A stretch of DNA of 64,000 bases, from contig NZ_CP089466.1 in NCBI RefSeq assembly GCF_021233415.1, positions 2,480,001 through 2,544,000 on the forward strand. The letters run 5' to 3'. The notes under the pieces are model-generated. The model ran no database searches. It was given only the letters and a program-made list of their open reading frames with translations, and was not told the DNA's origin. A program made the position numbers and the translations under genes. Below, in pieces: positions 25,856 to 34,352 of the stretch (positions are counted from its first letter, which is position 1; each line of letters opens with the position of its first letter). Source of the stretch: Halobacterium litoreum (lineage in GTDB: Archaea > Halobacteriota > Halobacteria > Halobacteriales > Halobacteriaceae).

Positions 25856-25958
25856 TCTAAAATCCAAGAGTGACATTTGATGTATTACAGCGTCAGTTCG
25901 CCACCTACATTAACATTTCGACACTCTAAGCAGTGTAAAAATCTAAAAATCGATTAAT

Positions 25959-26918
25959 TTATACCGATTTCGTGTCGCCGAACTTCTGGTAAGCATCTTT
26001 GACATCATCGTCGAGGATTCTAAGATAGCGTTCAGTCGTATCCAAGTTCTTGTGGCCCAAGTGCTTCTGGAGCGTCCGAATGTCGACACCGGACTTCAGA
26101 GCGTGGATAGCGTGTCCGTGCCGTAAGCTATGTGTCGTGATTCGCCATTTCGGCTTCCCGCCGGCGTCTGTGTACATCTGCTCTTGACAACCGGCGTTCT
26201 TGGCTGCCTGAACCACTAGCTTCCCGACCGTCTGTCTCGAAATCTGCTCTGATCGTTGACTCGGAAAGAGGTACGGGGACGTGGTCGATGGCCCATACGC
26301 ATCCCGATACCCGCTATCGATCCACTGGTCGAGAAGGAAATCAAGAGATGGCTGGTAGTAGACTGTCCGCCAGTCGTCCGTCTTACTGGAATAGACCCGA
26401 ATGCTCCGCTCCTCTCGGTCGATATTCTCTAGCTCCATACCAGCGAGTTCGTGACCTCTGACTCCGGTCTGCCACAGAAGCCGGATGATCAGCCGGTTCC
26501 GAAGTTGTGGCGACGGAGCGTGTTCGACCATCGCCTCCTTCTCGTCCTCGGTGACGTAGACGACATCTGCCTCGTTGTGCTTCTTCGTCCCGTTCGTGAG
26601 CGACCGTAGGTTACTCTGGTCGATTTCGTCGGCCGGGTTCTCCTCGATGACGTCCTTCCGGTCGAGGAATTTGTAGAACAGGCGAACACCGGACAGAGAG
26701 CTGTCGATTGAATTGGGTGCGTACCCCTTGTTCGCCAAGTGAGCGAGGAAGTCCTCAATTTCGAGCGGTCCAATCTCAGTCGGTTCGTATCCCGTCTCCT
26801 CCAGCCACTCGTTGAATCGGCGGAGCGCGTTCTTCCGTGCTTCGTGCGTGCCCGCTGACTTCATCCCCTTGACCCGCTTGAGAAAGCGGTTCATATGGTC
26901 GTTCTCGAACTCGGGCAT
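25959..26918 (-). CDS. Tyrosine recombinase / integrase of the element
   Basis: 319 aa. N-terminal SAM-like core-binding domain (residues 5-100), then the catalytic domain with Arg in TGVRGHELAGM, HSLRHGHAIH (His-x-x-Arg), GHKNLDTTERYLRI with the His and the Tyr nucleophile. XerC/D-type length. It should catalyse recombination between the 13-bp repeats at the element ends. Its ATG follows the upstream RHH-wHTH gene by 3 bp, so it is the last gene of a three-gene leftward operon. Confidence 0.95.
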   Translation of the reverse strand: MPEFENDHMNRFLKRVKGMKSAGTHEARKNALRRFNEWLEETGYEPTEIGPLEIEDFLAHLANKGYAPNSIDSSLSGVRLFYKFLDRKDVIEENPADEIDQSNLRSLTNGTKKHNEADVVYVTEDEKEAMVEHAPSPQLRNRLIIRLLWQTGVRGHELAGMELENIDREERSIRVYSSKTDDWRTVYYQPSLDFLLDQWIDSGYRDAYGPSTTSPYLFPSQRSEQISRQTVGKLVVQAAKNAGCQEQMYTDAGGKPKWRITTHSLRHGHAIHALKSGVDIRTLQKHLGHKNLDTTERYLRILDDDVKDAYQKFGDTKSV

Positions 26919-26921
26919 CGA

Positions 26922-27470
26922 TCACACCTCCTTGTAGTAGCGGCCGTCGTCGGTCTCTCTGACCGCATACGTCGTCTCCTGTAGGTGGTCGAGAGCGGCC
27001 TGTATCTGGTACCGAGGCACGTCGAGTCGCTCCGACAGCCACTCAATCGATCCCTGTTCCGGAGCAGGGACGCCGTCTGCCGTTTCGGAAATAACTGGCT
27101 CCGTGTGGGCCTCCTTCTTCGAGGGAAGCATCTCGAAGATATCGTCCGCAAGGGCCTCCGTTTCGGGTCCAACCGCCTCGCCGGTGACGGCTTCCCGAAC
27201 GTCCGTGAGTTGCCCTTTGATCCCGTCGAGGTGCTGTGCGAGTTGCTCCTGTTGGGTGTTCAGTTCCGTTAGCTGTTCGTGGATCTCCTGCGAGACCTCT
27301 CCACTGGAGCCGCTGGCTCGGTCGTGGAGGTATCGATTGACGGCTACGCGCACGAGTTGCGAGAGTGAATCGGCGTCGGGGTCGTCCTGAGCAGCCGACT
27401 CCCACTCATCTTTGGTGTCTGGATACACAGCAAGGGTGACGATCTCGTTTCGACGATCCTCGCCGTTCAT
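26922..27470 (-). CDS. RHH-like/coiled-coil/winged-helix protein upstream of integrase
   Basis: 182 aa from ATG 27470 (MNGEDRRNEIVTLAVYPDTK). N-terminal part (to about residue 55) reads like an RHH-type DNA-binding unit with SLSQLVRVAVNRYL; residues about 60-95 form a coiled coil (EIHEQLTELNTQQEQLAQHL); the C-terminal 55 residues (IEWLSERLDVPRYQIQAALDHLQET) look like a winged helix. Resembles haloarchaeal DUF5805-type proteins found next to XerC/D-like integrases. Probably controls or directs excision. Its ATG overlaps the stop of the small Cys gene. Confidence 0.75.
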   Translation of the reverse strand: MNGEDRRNEIVTLAVYPDTKDEWESAAQDDPDADSLSQLVRVAVNRYLHDRASGSSGEVSQEIHEQLTELNTQQEQLAQHLDGIKGQLTDVREAVTGEAVGPETEALADDIFEMLPSKKEAHTEPVISETADGVPAPEQGSIEWLSERLDVPRYQIQAALDHLQETTYAVRETDDGRYYKEV

Positions 27471-27658
27471 TCTGACCGCCCCACGTTGTAGTCCTGTTCG
27501 GGATCGAAGCACTCGAAGCACGGGAGATCGTCGCCATCTGGACCGGCACACCATTCCTTATCATTCTGACAAGTATCGTCCTCCTCGTCAATAGTCGGTT
27601 TAGCGAACTGGTCGATAGTCGTGACAGCGCGGCCGCTGTAAGGCGTTTCTGAAGCCAT
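27467..27658 (-). CDS. Small four-Cys protein, first gene of integrase operon
   Basis: 63 aa, acidic, with four cysteines (CQND...EWCAG...LPCFEC) that could hold one zinc. No family recognised. An AATTAATATCC box about 29 bp before the ATG gives a leaderless promoter for the whole small-Cys, RHH-wHTH, integrase operon. ATGA overlap with the next gene supports that it is real. Confidence 0.65.
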   Translation of the reverse strand: MASETPYSGRAVTTIDQFAKPTIDEEDDTCQNDKEWCAGPDGDDLPCFECFDPEQDYNVGRSE

Positions 27659-27715
27659 CTCTACATAGCATACTAAGACTGATAGGATATTAATTGTATT
27701 GGATAGTTGACACTA

Positions 27716-27728
27716 TATCTTGGGCATA
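27716..27728. repeat. attR: right 13-bp attachment repeat
   Basis: TATCTTGGGCATA, identical to attL. With the native bases to its right it forms GGGCATATGCCC (27722-27733), a perfect 12-bp palindrome, flanked by TCT/AGA; the pre-integration site was therefore a near-perfect 20-bp inverted repeat, fitting a tyrosine recombinase core. Confidence 0.85.
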
Positions 27729-27760
27729 TGCCCTAGAGAATATCTGGAGAATATAAACTC
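27725..27760 (-). promoter_or_regulatory. Orphaned native promoter of the RHH-yhhQ operon
   Basis: On the minus strand, TTTATATT (27757-27750) lies 27 nt before an ATG at 27727 that continues CCC AAG ATA and then meets TAG in the element. It is the original leaderless promoter and first four codons of the RHH gene, cut off by integration. Confidence 0.75.
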
Positions 27761-27838
27761 GCGCATTCGCCGACGGCAAGGCGGCTACGCGAAGCGGAGC
27801 CGTCGAAAACCATAGCCGGCGGGACCGCGCCGGACCGA

Positions 27839-30019
27839 CTACTCCCCGACCGCCGTCCCGGACTGCCCGCGGCGCCCGCCGAGCGTCACGAGGAACAGTA
27901 TCGCCAGCCCCACGAAGTACATCGCCACCATCGGGAGCGCGATGAGGAGCATCGTGTAGAGGCTGTCCGGCGTGACGAGCGCGCCGAACGCGAACATCGA
28001 GATGACGGGGACGCGCCAGCGCCGCCGCATCGTGTCATAGGAGACGATGCCGCCGAGGTGGAACAACACCATCGTCACCGGGATGTCCGCGAGCAGGCCG
28101 ATACCGGCGGTGAGCAGGAACACCGTCCACGCGAAGTTGCTGACGGTGTAACTGATCATCATCTCCGCGCGGAGCGCGTCGTAGACGAGGTAGGAGATGA
28201 CCTCGGGCGCGACGAACGTGTAGCCGACGTAACTCCCGGCGAGCAGGCCGCCGACGATGCCGCCGCCCCAGACGGCGATGGTGCGCCGGTCGCCGGTCAC
28301 CCAGCCGCGGTCGGCGAGCGCCGGCCACACGTAGTAGACCATCAACGGGAGCACGCAGATGGCGGCCAGCACGGTCGAAATCTTCACCTGGAAGACGAGC
28401 GCCTCGACCGGGTGGAGCGTGATGGGCCAGTCGACGGTGCCCGCGGGCTGGACGTCCTGGGGGATGCGCGCGATGAAGTCGTCCCGCAGGTCGCCGAAGC
28501 CGCCGTAGTAGAGCCACCCGAAGATGCCGACGAGCAGCGCCATGAACGACCCGACGATGCGGAACGCGCGCGACCGCAGGCTGTCGAAGATAAAGCGGAT
28601 GTCGTAGTAGTAGCCGCCGATGTCGTCCTCGGTGGTCTCCTCCTCGGTGAACGCGTCCACCATCCCGGCGGCCGTGGACTGGACGGGGTTCGAGTCCTCG
28701 CCCTCGCCCTCCGCGGCGGCTTCGGCTTCCGCTTCGAGGCGTTCCTGGACCTGGTCGTAGCGGTTCAAAATCGCCTGGGCTTTCTCGTCGTCGCCGTCCT
28801 CCATGGCGTCTTGGGCTTCAGCGAGCGCCTCGCCCTCGCTCATCTGCGCGAACGTCTCGGGCGGCGCGGCGCGAACGCCGGGCGCGTCGAGGATGCCGAG
28901 GTCGATGTCCGCCGGGGAGGCGCCGGGGCCGCCGCGCGCGGCGACGGTCTGTGCGGCGCGCTCGATGGCGACGTACACGTAGTAGAGGAGCGCGGCGAGG
29001 AGCGCGAGCGCGGCGAAGATGCCGCCCAGAATCAGGTAACTGGTCGCGGGGTCGACGCCGAACGCCTCGGCGGCGGTCGGGACGTTCACGGACGACCCGA
29101 TGAAGTCGAGGGCGTCGTTGAACGCGGCGACGCCGCCAAAGTCCCCGACCGCGTAGCCCGCGGCGAACCCGAGGACGCCCGCGCCGAGCACGCGGTTCCA
29201 GCGCTCCCGGAACACGCCGCTGACGTCGACGTGTTCGCGGCCGCGTTTCATCGTCACGACGACCTTCGCGAGGTACAGCGAGAGGCCGTAGAGGAGGATG
29301 AGCGGCGCCGCCCACAGAATCTGCGTGAACGGGTCCGGCGGCGAGAAGAACGCGCCGAACGCGAAGATGCCGACGACGGCGTACTTCCACTTGTCGCGGA
29401 ACGTCTCGTAGGGGACGATGCCGGAGTACGACAGCGCCGACATCAGCAGCGGGAGCTGGGCGGCGAGCGAGAACGAGAGCGCGAGGAAGAAGATGAACTC
29501 CGTCCACTTCACGATGGAGTACTTCGGCGCGAGGCCGGCGCCCGTGGCGTTCCCCGCGAGGAAGTCGAACATCAGCGGGAAGAACAGGAAGTAGGCGTAC
29601 GCGATGCCGACGACGGCGAGCACCGCGCTCATCGCAGCCAGTCCGAGAATCTGGAGCGTGGAGACGTTGACGTCGGGGATTATGTCGCGTTCCTGCAGGG
29701 GTTCTCTGGCGTGATAGAGCAGGACTGGAATCGCGGCGGCGCCGCCGGCGAACAGCCCGATTTTCACCTGCATCAGGATGACGTCGAACGGCGTCTGCGC
29801 GATGACGGACGCGCTCTCGACGAGCAGGTCCTCCCGGAGTTGGGGCCAGACGTACAGCCGCATCAGGAAGATGCCGCCGAGCAGGCCGACGACGAACGCG
29901 ATGAAGACGTGCTGGAGGCGTCGCTGTGCGGAACCGAGCAACACCCCGATGGTCTCCCGGCCGGAGTTGATGGCGCGGGCCGTCCCAGGGTCCACGATGT
30001 CCGAGCCGGAGTCACTCAT
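27839..30019 (-). CDS. Tandem TatC protein translocase (TatCt)
   Basis: 726 aa, twice the length of ordinary TatC. Two fused TatC domains (about 25-310 and 450-715), each with six helices, are joined by extra membrane segments and a long acidic soluble linker (about 370-450). Part of the Sec-independent twin-arginine export path, which haloarchaea use for most secreted proteins. The tandem form is a haloarchaeal speciality. ATG 30019 is chosen from MSDSGSD; a CAATTATC box lies about 25 bp upstream. Divergent from the single-domain tatC, 92 bp apart. Confidence 0.93.
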   Translation of the reverse strand: MSDSGSDIVDPGTARAINSGRETIGVLLGSAQRRLQHVFIAFVVGLLGGIFLMRLYVWPQLREDLLVESASVIAQTPFDVILMQVKIGLFAGGAAAIPVLLYHAREPLQERDIIPDVNVSTLQILGLAAMSAVLAVVGIAYAYFLFFPLMFDFLAGNATGAGLAPKYSIVKWTEFIFFLALSFSLAAQLPLLMSALSYSGIVPYETFRDKWKYAVVGIFAFGAFFSPPDPFTQILWAAPLILLYGLSLYLAKVVVTMKRGREHVDVSGVFRERWNRVLGAGVLGFAAGYAVGDFGGVAAFNDALDFIGSSVNVPTAAEAFGVDPATSYLILGGIFAALALLAALLYYVYVAIERAAQTVAARGGPGASPADIDLGILDAPGVRAAPPETFAQMSEGEALAEAQDAMEDGDDEKAQAILNRYDQVQERLEAEAEAAAEGEGEDSNPVQSTAAGMVDAFTEEETTEDDIGGYYYDIRFIFDSLRSRAFRIVGSFMALLVGIFGWLYYGGFGDLRDDFIARIPQDVQPAGTVDWPITLHPVEALVFQVKISTVLAAICVLPLMVYYVWPALADRGWVTGDRRTIAVWGGGIVGGLLAGSYVGYTFVAPEVISYLVYDALRAEMMISYTVSNFAWTVFLLTAGIGLLADIPVTMVLFHLGGIVSYDTMRRRWRVPVISMFAFGALVTPDSLYTMLLIALPMVAMYFVGLAILFLVTLGGRRGQSGTAVGE

Positions 30020-30111
30020 TGGGTTCGGGTTGCCCGCTCGCAATTATCAATCTTCCCGTCGAACGCCAAAAGAAAGCCTATAACGGCCCCGTCGCCAAGT
30101 GGCGTACAGGA
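30020..30111. promoter_or_regulatory. Divergent tatC promoter region
   Basis: Two leaderless-type boxes: GATAATTG on the minus strand (30048-30041, about 25 nt before the tandem tatC ATG) and CCTATAACGG on the plus strand (30077-30086, about 30 nt before ATG 30112). Confidence 0.55.
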
Positions 30112-31233
30112 ATGGCCGAGGAACCGGACGGCGGGCGAGAGGAGGTCGGCGAGCGCGAGCCGCGCGTCGATTGGACGTCCCTCCAGCCCGCCGTCCGTCG
30201 CGTCGGAGACGGCGAGGACAGCGCCGAGAGCGCGTCCTCGGACCGTCCGTCCGGCTGGGCGCACTTGCCGCCGGCGGCCCGGCGCGTCGAGGAATCGGGC
30301 GCCGGCGACGAGTGGGACGGCCCCGACCTCCAGCCGCCGGGCCTCCGGGAGGGCGAGACGGCGGCGACGGACCCGCAACTGCTCGCCGACGACGAACACC
30401 AGGCCGACGAGCCGGAGGGCGACGTGCCGTCGCCCGACGACCACGAGGTCGTCGACCCGGCGAGCGCGCCCGAGCCGGAGGGAACCGACGGGCTGGTCGC
30501 GAACGCGCCGGAGACCGACGAGGAGGCGCCGCTCGCGGTCCACGTCGAGGAGATGATAAAGCGCCTCGCCATCGTCATCGCCGTCGCGGGGCTGGCGAGC
30601 GTCGTCGTCTTCCCGCTCACGGAGGAGCTCGTCACCACCATCTGGGACTACGTGTTGCCGGGGTCGGGCGACGAGGTCGTCGACCCGCGCGTCTACCACC
30701 CGCTGGAACTCATCATCACGCAACTGAAGGTGGCGAGTCTCGCGGGCCTCGTGGTCGCGCTGCCGGCGTTCGTCTACGAGTCGTACGCGTTCATGCGGCC
30801 GGGGCTCTACGAGAACGAGCGACGGTACTACCTCGCCGCGGTGCCGACGAGCCTGGTGTTGGCGGTGCTGGGCGTGTTCTTCGCGTACTTCATCGTCCTG
30901 CCGTACACGATGGACTACTTCCAGGGGTACACGCAGGGCACGGCGGACGTGGCGTTCGCGCTCGGCACGACGTTCAACCTCATCCTGATGGTGATGGGGT
31001 ATCTCGCCGTGGTCTTCCAGATTCCGCTGTTCATCATGCTCGCCATCATGCTCGGCGTGGTGACGCGGCGGTGGCTGGAGGACCGCCGGCTCCTCTTCTG
31101 GGCGGCGTTCGCGGGTATCTCCTTTACGTTCGGCGCCATCGACCCGACGGGCGTCGTCCCCATCATCGTCGCGCTCACGATGATTGCGCTGTTCGAGGCG
31201 ACGCTCGCGCTCCTGCGGTGGACCGGAAACTAG
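30112..31233 (+). CDS. tatC: Twin-arginine translocase subunit TatC
   Basis: 373 aa. The first 135 residues are an acidic, Pro-rich soluble extension typical of haloarchaeal TatCo. Then a standard six-helix TatC: HVEEMIKRLAIVIAV, ELIITQLKVASLAGLVVALPAFVYESYAFMRPGL split over the second helix, ALGTTFNLILM, and FAGISFTFGAIDPTGVVPII. Receptor for RR signal peptides in the membrane, together with TatA. Start ATG 30112 agrees with the TATA position. Confidence 0.93.
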   Translation: MAEEPDGGREEVGEREPRVDWTSLQPAVRRVGDGEDSAESASSDRPSGWAHLPPAARRVEESGAGDEWDGPDLQPPGLREGETAATDPQLLADDEHQADEPEGDVPSPDDHEVVDPASAPEPEGTDGLVANAPETDEEAPLAVHVEEMIKRLAIVIAVAGLASVVVFPLTEELVTTIWDYVLPGSGDEVVDPRVYHPLELIITQLKVASLAGLVVALPAFVYESYAFMRPGLYENERRYYLAAVPTSLVLAVLGVFFAYFIVLPYTMDYFQGYTQGTADVAFALGTTFNLILMVMGYLAVVFQIPLFIMLAIMLGVVTRRWLEDRRLLFWAAFAGISFTFGAIDPTGVVPIIVALTMIALFEATLALLRWTGN

Positions 31234-31280
31234 GCCCCGGCCCGACAGTTTAAACCGCGGGACGGGCCTACCCGACTCCA

Positions 31281-33641
31281 ATGAGAGTCGCGGAGGTTCC
31301 GGGCCTGCCCGACGGCGTGGCCGACTACTTCGAGGCCGAGGGCATCGAGGAGCTGTACCCGCCGCAGGGCGAGGCCGTCGAGCGGGGGGTCACGGAGGGC
31401 GAGAGCCTGGTGGCGAGCGTGCCGACCGCCAGCGGGAAGACGCTGGTCGCGCAGTTGGCGATGCTGTCCGCCATCGCCGAGGCGGACGGCGACGGCGCCG
31501 CGTTCGGCGGCGACGGGACTGCCCTCTACATCGTCCCGCTGCGGGCGCTCGCCGGCGAGAAGGCCGGCGAGTTCGAGGCGTTCGAGCAGTTCGGGCTGTC
31601 CGTCGGCGTCTCCACGGGAAACTACGAGAGCGACGGCTCCCGGCTGTCGGACAACGACATCGTGGTCGCCACCTCGGAGAAGGTCGACTCGCTGGTGCGG
31701 AACGGCGCGGACTGGATCGACGACCTCTCCTGCGTGGTCGCCGACGAGGTCCACCTCGTGGACGACGACCACCGCGGCCCGACGCTGGAAGTGACGCTCG
31801 CGAAACTCCGCCAGCGCGTCGCTGACTTACAGGTCGTCGCGCTGTCCGCGACGGTCGGGAACGCGGACGAACTCGCGGACTGGCTGGACGCCGAACTCGT
31901 GGACTCGGACTGGCGCCCCATCGACCTGCGGACGGGCGTCCACTACGGGGAGGCGGTCCACTACGACGACGGCACGCAGGCCGAACTCTCGGTGGGGTCG
32001 GGGAGCCAGACGGCGGCGGTCGTCGACGACACCTTACAGGACGACGGGTCGACGCTCGTGTTCGTGAACTCGCGGCGGAACGCGGAGGCGTCGGCCCGAC
32101 GGCTCGCGGACGTGGCGAAGACCGCACTCACCGACGAGGAGCGCGCCGACCTCCGCGAGGTCGCCGACGAGATTCGGGCCGTGAGCGACACGGAGACGAG
32201 CGACGACCTCGCGGACGCCGTGGCGAAGGGCGCGGCGTTCCACCACGCAGGCCTCGCACGCGAACACCGCGAACTCGTGGAGGAAGCGTTCAGGGACCGC
32301 CTCGTGAAGGTGGTCTCGGCGACGCCGACGCTCGCGGCGGGCGTGAACACGCCGAGCCGCAGAGTGGTCGTGCGCGACTGGCAGCGATACGACGGGACGG
32401 CGGGCGGGATGCAGCCACTCGACGTGCTGGAAGTCCACCAGATGTTCGGGCGCGCCGGGCGTCCGGGCCTCGACCCGTACGGCGAGGCCGTCCTGCTCGC
32501 GAACAACCACGACGAACTCGAGGAACTGTTCGACCGGTACGTGTACGCCGACCCGGAACCGGTGCGCTCGAAGCTCGCGGCCGAACCGGCGCTGCGCACG
32601 CACGTCCTCGCGGCCGTCGCGACGGGCTTCACGACCACCGAGGAGGCGCTCCACGAGTTCCTCGGGGAGACGCTCTATGCTACTCAGACCGACGACCCCG
32701 GGCGCCTCCGGAGTGTCACGCGGGACGTGCTCGCGTACCTCGACCGGAACGGGTTCGTGGAGCGCGAGGACGGCGCGCTCCGCGCGACAAACACCGGCCA
32801 CCTCGTGAGCCAACTGTACGTCGACCCGATGAGCGCGGCGACCATCGTCGACGGCCTGCGGGACGCCGCGCGAGCGAACTCGGATTCGAGCGCGGACGCC
32901 GACGCGTCGGCGGGCTTCCAGACCGCGAACGAACTCCGAGCAGACGAGGAACTGCCCGCGGACGCGAGCGCGGACCCGTCGCCGCTCGGCCTCTACCACC
33001 TCGTGAGCCGGACGCCGGACATGTACGAACTGTACCTGCGGTCGGGCGACCGGGAGACGTACACCGAACTCGCATACGAGCGCGAGGACGACCTGCTCGG
33101 GCCGGCGCCCCGCGAGGAGGCGCCCGACTGGGAGGACTGGCTGTCGGCGCTGAAGACCGCGAAACTGCTCGACGACTGGACGTCGGAGTTGGACGAGGAC
33201 CGCATCGCGGAGCGCTACGACGTCGGGCCGGGGGACATCCGCGGGAAGGTGGAGACGGCGGAGTGGCTGTTGCAGGCGGCCGAGCGCCTCGCGGGCGAAC
33301 TCGACGTGGACTGCGCGGCGTCGGTGCGGGCGGCCCGGAAGCGCGTGCAGTACGGCGTCCGCGAGGAACTGCTGGACCTCGCGGGGGTGAGAGACGTGGG
33401 TCGGAAGCGCGCGCGGCGCCTCCACAACGCGGGCATCGAGTCCCGCGCGGACCTCCGGGACGCGGACAAGTCCGTGGTGCTGGGGGCGGTGCGGGGCCGG
33501 GAGGCGACGGCCGAGCGGATTCTGGAGAACGTCGGCCACCGGAACCCCGAGATGGGCGAGGTGGACGCGGACACGGAGACGACGGCGGCCGTGGAGGCCG
33601 AGGAGCGCGACGGGCAGGCGAGTCTGGGTGATTTCTCGTGA
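31281..33641 (+). CDS. hel308: ATP-dependent DNA helicase Hel308
   Basis: 786 aa, Ski2-like SF2 helicase that unwinds lagging strands at stalled forks. Q-motif [10 protein letters not shown], Walker A PTASGKT (about 52-58), DEVH box (about 155), motif VALSATVGN, then [29 protein letters not shown] and [17 protein letters not shown]. The winged-helix/ratchet domain follows, and a helix-hairpin-helix near the C-terminus ([17 protein letters not shown]). Its TGA overlaps the GTG of cgi121 by 4 bp; this pair is conserved in haloarchaea. Confidence 0.96.
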   Translation: MRVAEVPGLPDGVADYFEAEGIEELYPPQGEAVERGVTEGESLVASVPTASGKTLVAQLAMLSAIAEADGDGAAFGGDGTALYIVPLRALAGEKAGEFEAFEQFGLSVGVSTGNYESDGSRLSDNDIVVATSEKVDSLVRNGADWIDDLSCVVADEVHLVDDDHRGPTLEVTLAKLRQRVADLQVVALSATVGNADELADWLDAELVDSDWRPIDLRTGVHYGEAVHYDDGTQAELSVGSGSQTAAVVDDTLQDDGSTLVFVNSRRNAEASARRLADVAKTALTDEERADLREVADEIRAVSDTETSDDLADAVAKGAAFHHAGLAREHRELVEEAFRDRLVKVVSATPTLAAGVNTPSRRVVVRDWQRYDGTAGGMQPLDVLEVHQMFGRAGRPGLDPYGEAVLLANNHDELEELFDRYVYADPEPVRSKLAAEPALRTHVLAAVATGFTTTEEALHEFLGETLYATQTDDPGRLRSVTRDVLAYLDRNGFVEREDGALRATNTGHLVSQLYVDPMSAATIVDGLRDAARANSDSSADADASAGFQTANELRADEELPADASADPSPLGLYHLVSRTPDMYELYLRSGDRETYTELAYEREDDLLGPAPREEAPDWEDWLSALKTAKLLDDWTSELDEDRIAERYDVGPGDIRGKVETAEWLLQAAERLAGELDVDCAASVRAARKRVQYGVREELLDLAGVRDVGRKRARRLHNAGIESRADLRDADKSVVLGAVRGREATAERILENVGHRNPEMGEVDADTETTAAVEAEERDGQASLGDFS

Positions 33642-34123
33642 AGGTCGTCGAGGGCGTCGCGCGCGTCGACGACGTGGACGCGTTCGTCGCCGAATTGGGC
33701 GACGTGGGCGACGAGTACGGCTGTGCGGTGCAGGCGTTCGACGCCGACTACGTCGCCGGCCGCGCGCACCTCGAAGCCGCCGTCGAGCGCGCGAACCGGG
33801 CGTTCGAGCGCGGGGAGAACGTGGCGAGCGACCGCGCCGTCGAGATTCTGCTGTACGCGGCGGGCCGCCGGCAGATTCGGCGCGCGCTGGAGATGGGCGT
33901 CGGCGAGGGCGAACACGAAGTCGTCGTGGTCGTCGACGGCGAGGACGAGTCGGGCGCGGCCGAGGCGGTCCGCGGCCTGCTCGAAGCCGAGCGCCCGACG
34001 CTCGGCGGCGACGAGGCGACGCTCCGGGCGTTCTTCGGCGTGAGCGACGCCGAGTACGCGGTCGTGGACGACCTCCCGGGAGTCGTCCGAGAGCGCGTGG
34101 CGCTGCTGGACGTGGAGAAGTAG
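33638..34123 (+). CDS. cgi121: KEOPS complex subunit Cgi121
   Basis: 161 aa. Member of the KEOPS complex (Kae1-Bud32-Cgi121-Pcc1) that makes t6A37 in tRNA; Cgi121 binds the tRNA 3' end. The core [32 protein letters not shown] (in two blocks, residues about 62-92) is diagnostic. GTG start at 33638 overlaps the hel308 stop, indicating coupled translation. Confidence 0.93.
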   Translation: MKVVEGVARVDDVDAFVAELGDVGDEYGCAVQAFDADYVAGRAHLEAAVERANRAFERGENVASDRAVEILLYAAGRRQIRRALEMGVGEGEHEVVVVVDGEDESGAAEAVRGLLEAERPTLGGDEATLRAFFGVSDAEYAVVDDLPGVVRERVALLDVEK

Positions 34124-34352
34124 CCCGAGGACAGTTAGCACACCCCGTTCCAGTCGAAACGAAGGGGTTGTGGGTCGGCGCAGTCGGGTGGTTCTCCGCG
34201 CAGCAAGGTGGTAGACGGGCGGCGTCTTCGCCGTCACGTCAGCGATTTTTCCAGTCGAAACGGTGCCCGCGAGTGGCGGACGTTCGTCAGACAGACAGCA
34301 GACGACCGGGCGGGCGAACCGCTTTGTCGTTGGAAATCCAACCACTCTAGGC
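34124..34352. other. Intergenic region with two origin-recognition-box-like repeats
   Basis: 229 bp, no gene. TTCCAGTCGAAACG occurs twice in the same direction, at 34148-34161 and 34249-34262 (101 bp apart). The first continues AAGGGGT, close to the archaeal mini-ORB pattern TTCCAGTGGAAAC...GGGG recognised by Orc1/Cdc6. The first copy is also flanked by ACCCC, so an ACCCC/GGGGT stem can form after cgi121 and may end its transcript. Confidence 0.45.

Larger units (their letters stand above)
16859..27728. mobile_element. 10.9-kb integrative element inserted at an RHH gene start
   Basis: Bounded by perfect 13-bp direct repeats TATCTTGGGCATA at 16859-16871 and 27716-27728; the flanking base differs at each outer and inner side. 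All genes between them are AT-richer than the flanks and none looks like core metabolism. A tyrosine recombinase operon lies at the right end, 0.8-1.8 kb inside attR, as expected for a site-specific element. Cargo: TBP paralog, LAGLIDADG-like plus toroid genes, winged helix, two DNA methyltransferases, P-loop ATPase operon. No capsid, conjugation or replication initiator gene is recognisable, so provirus versus plasmid-like origin is open. Confidence 0.85.

Noticed and set aside
28680-28700. GGGGTTCGAGTCC, a T-arm-like string
   Set aside because: Lies inside the acidic linker of the tandem TatC gene in frame; no tRNA fold around it.
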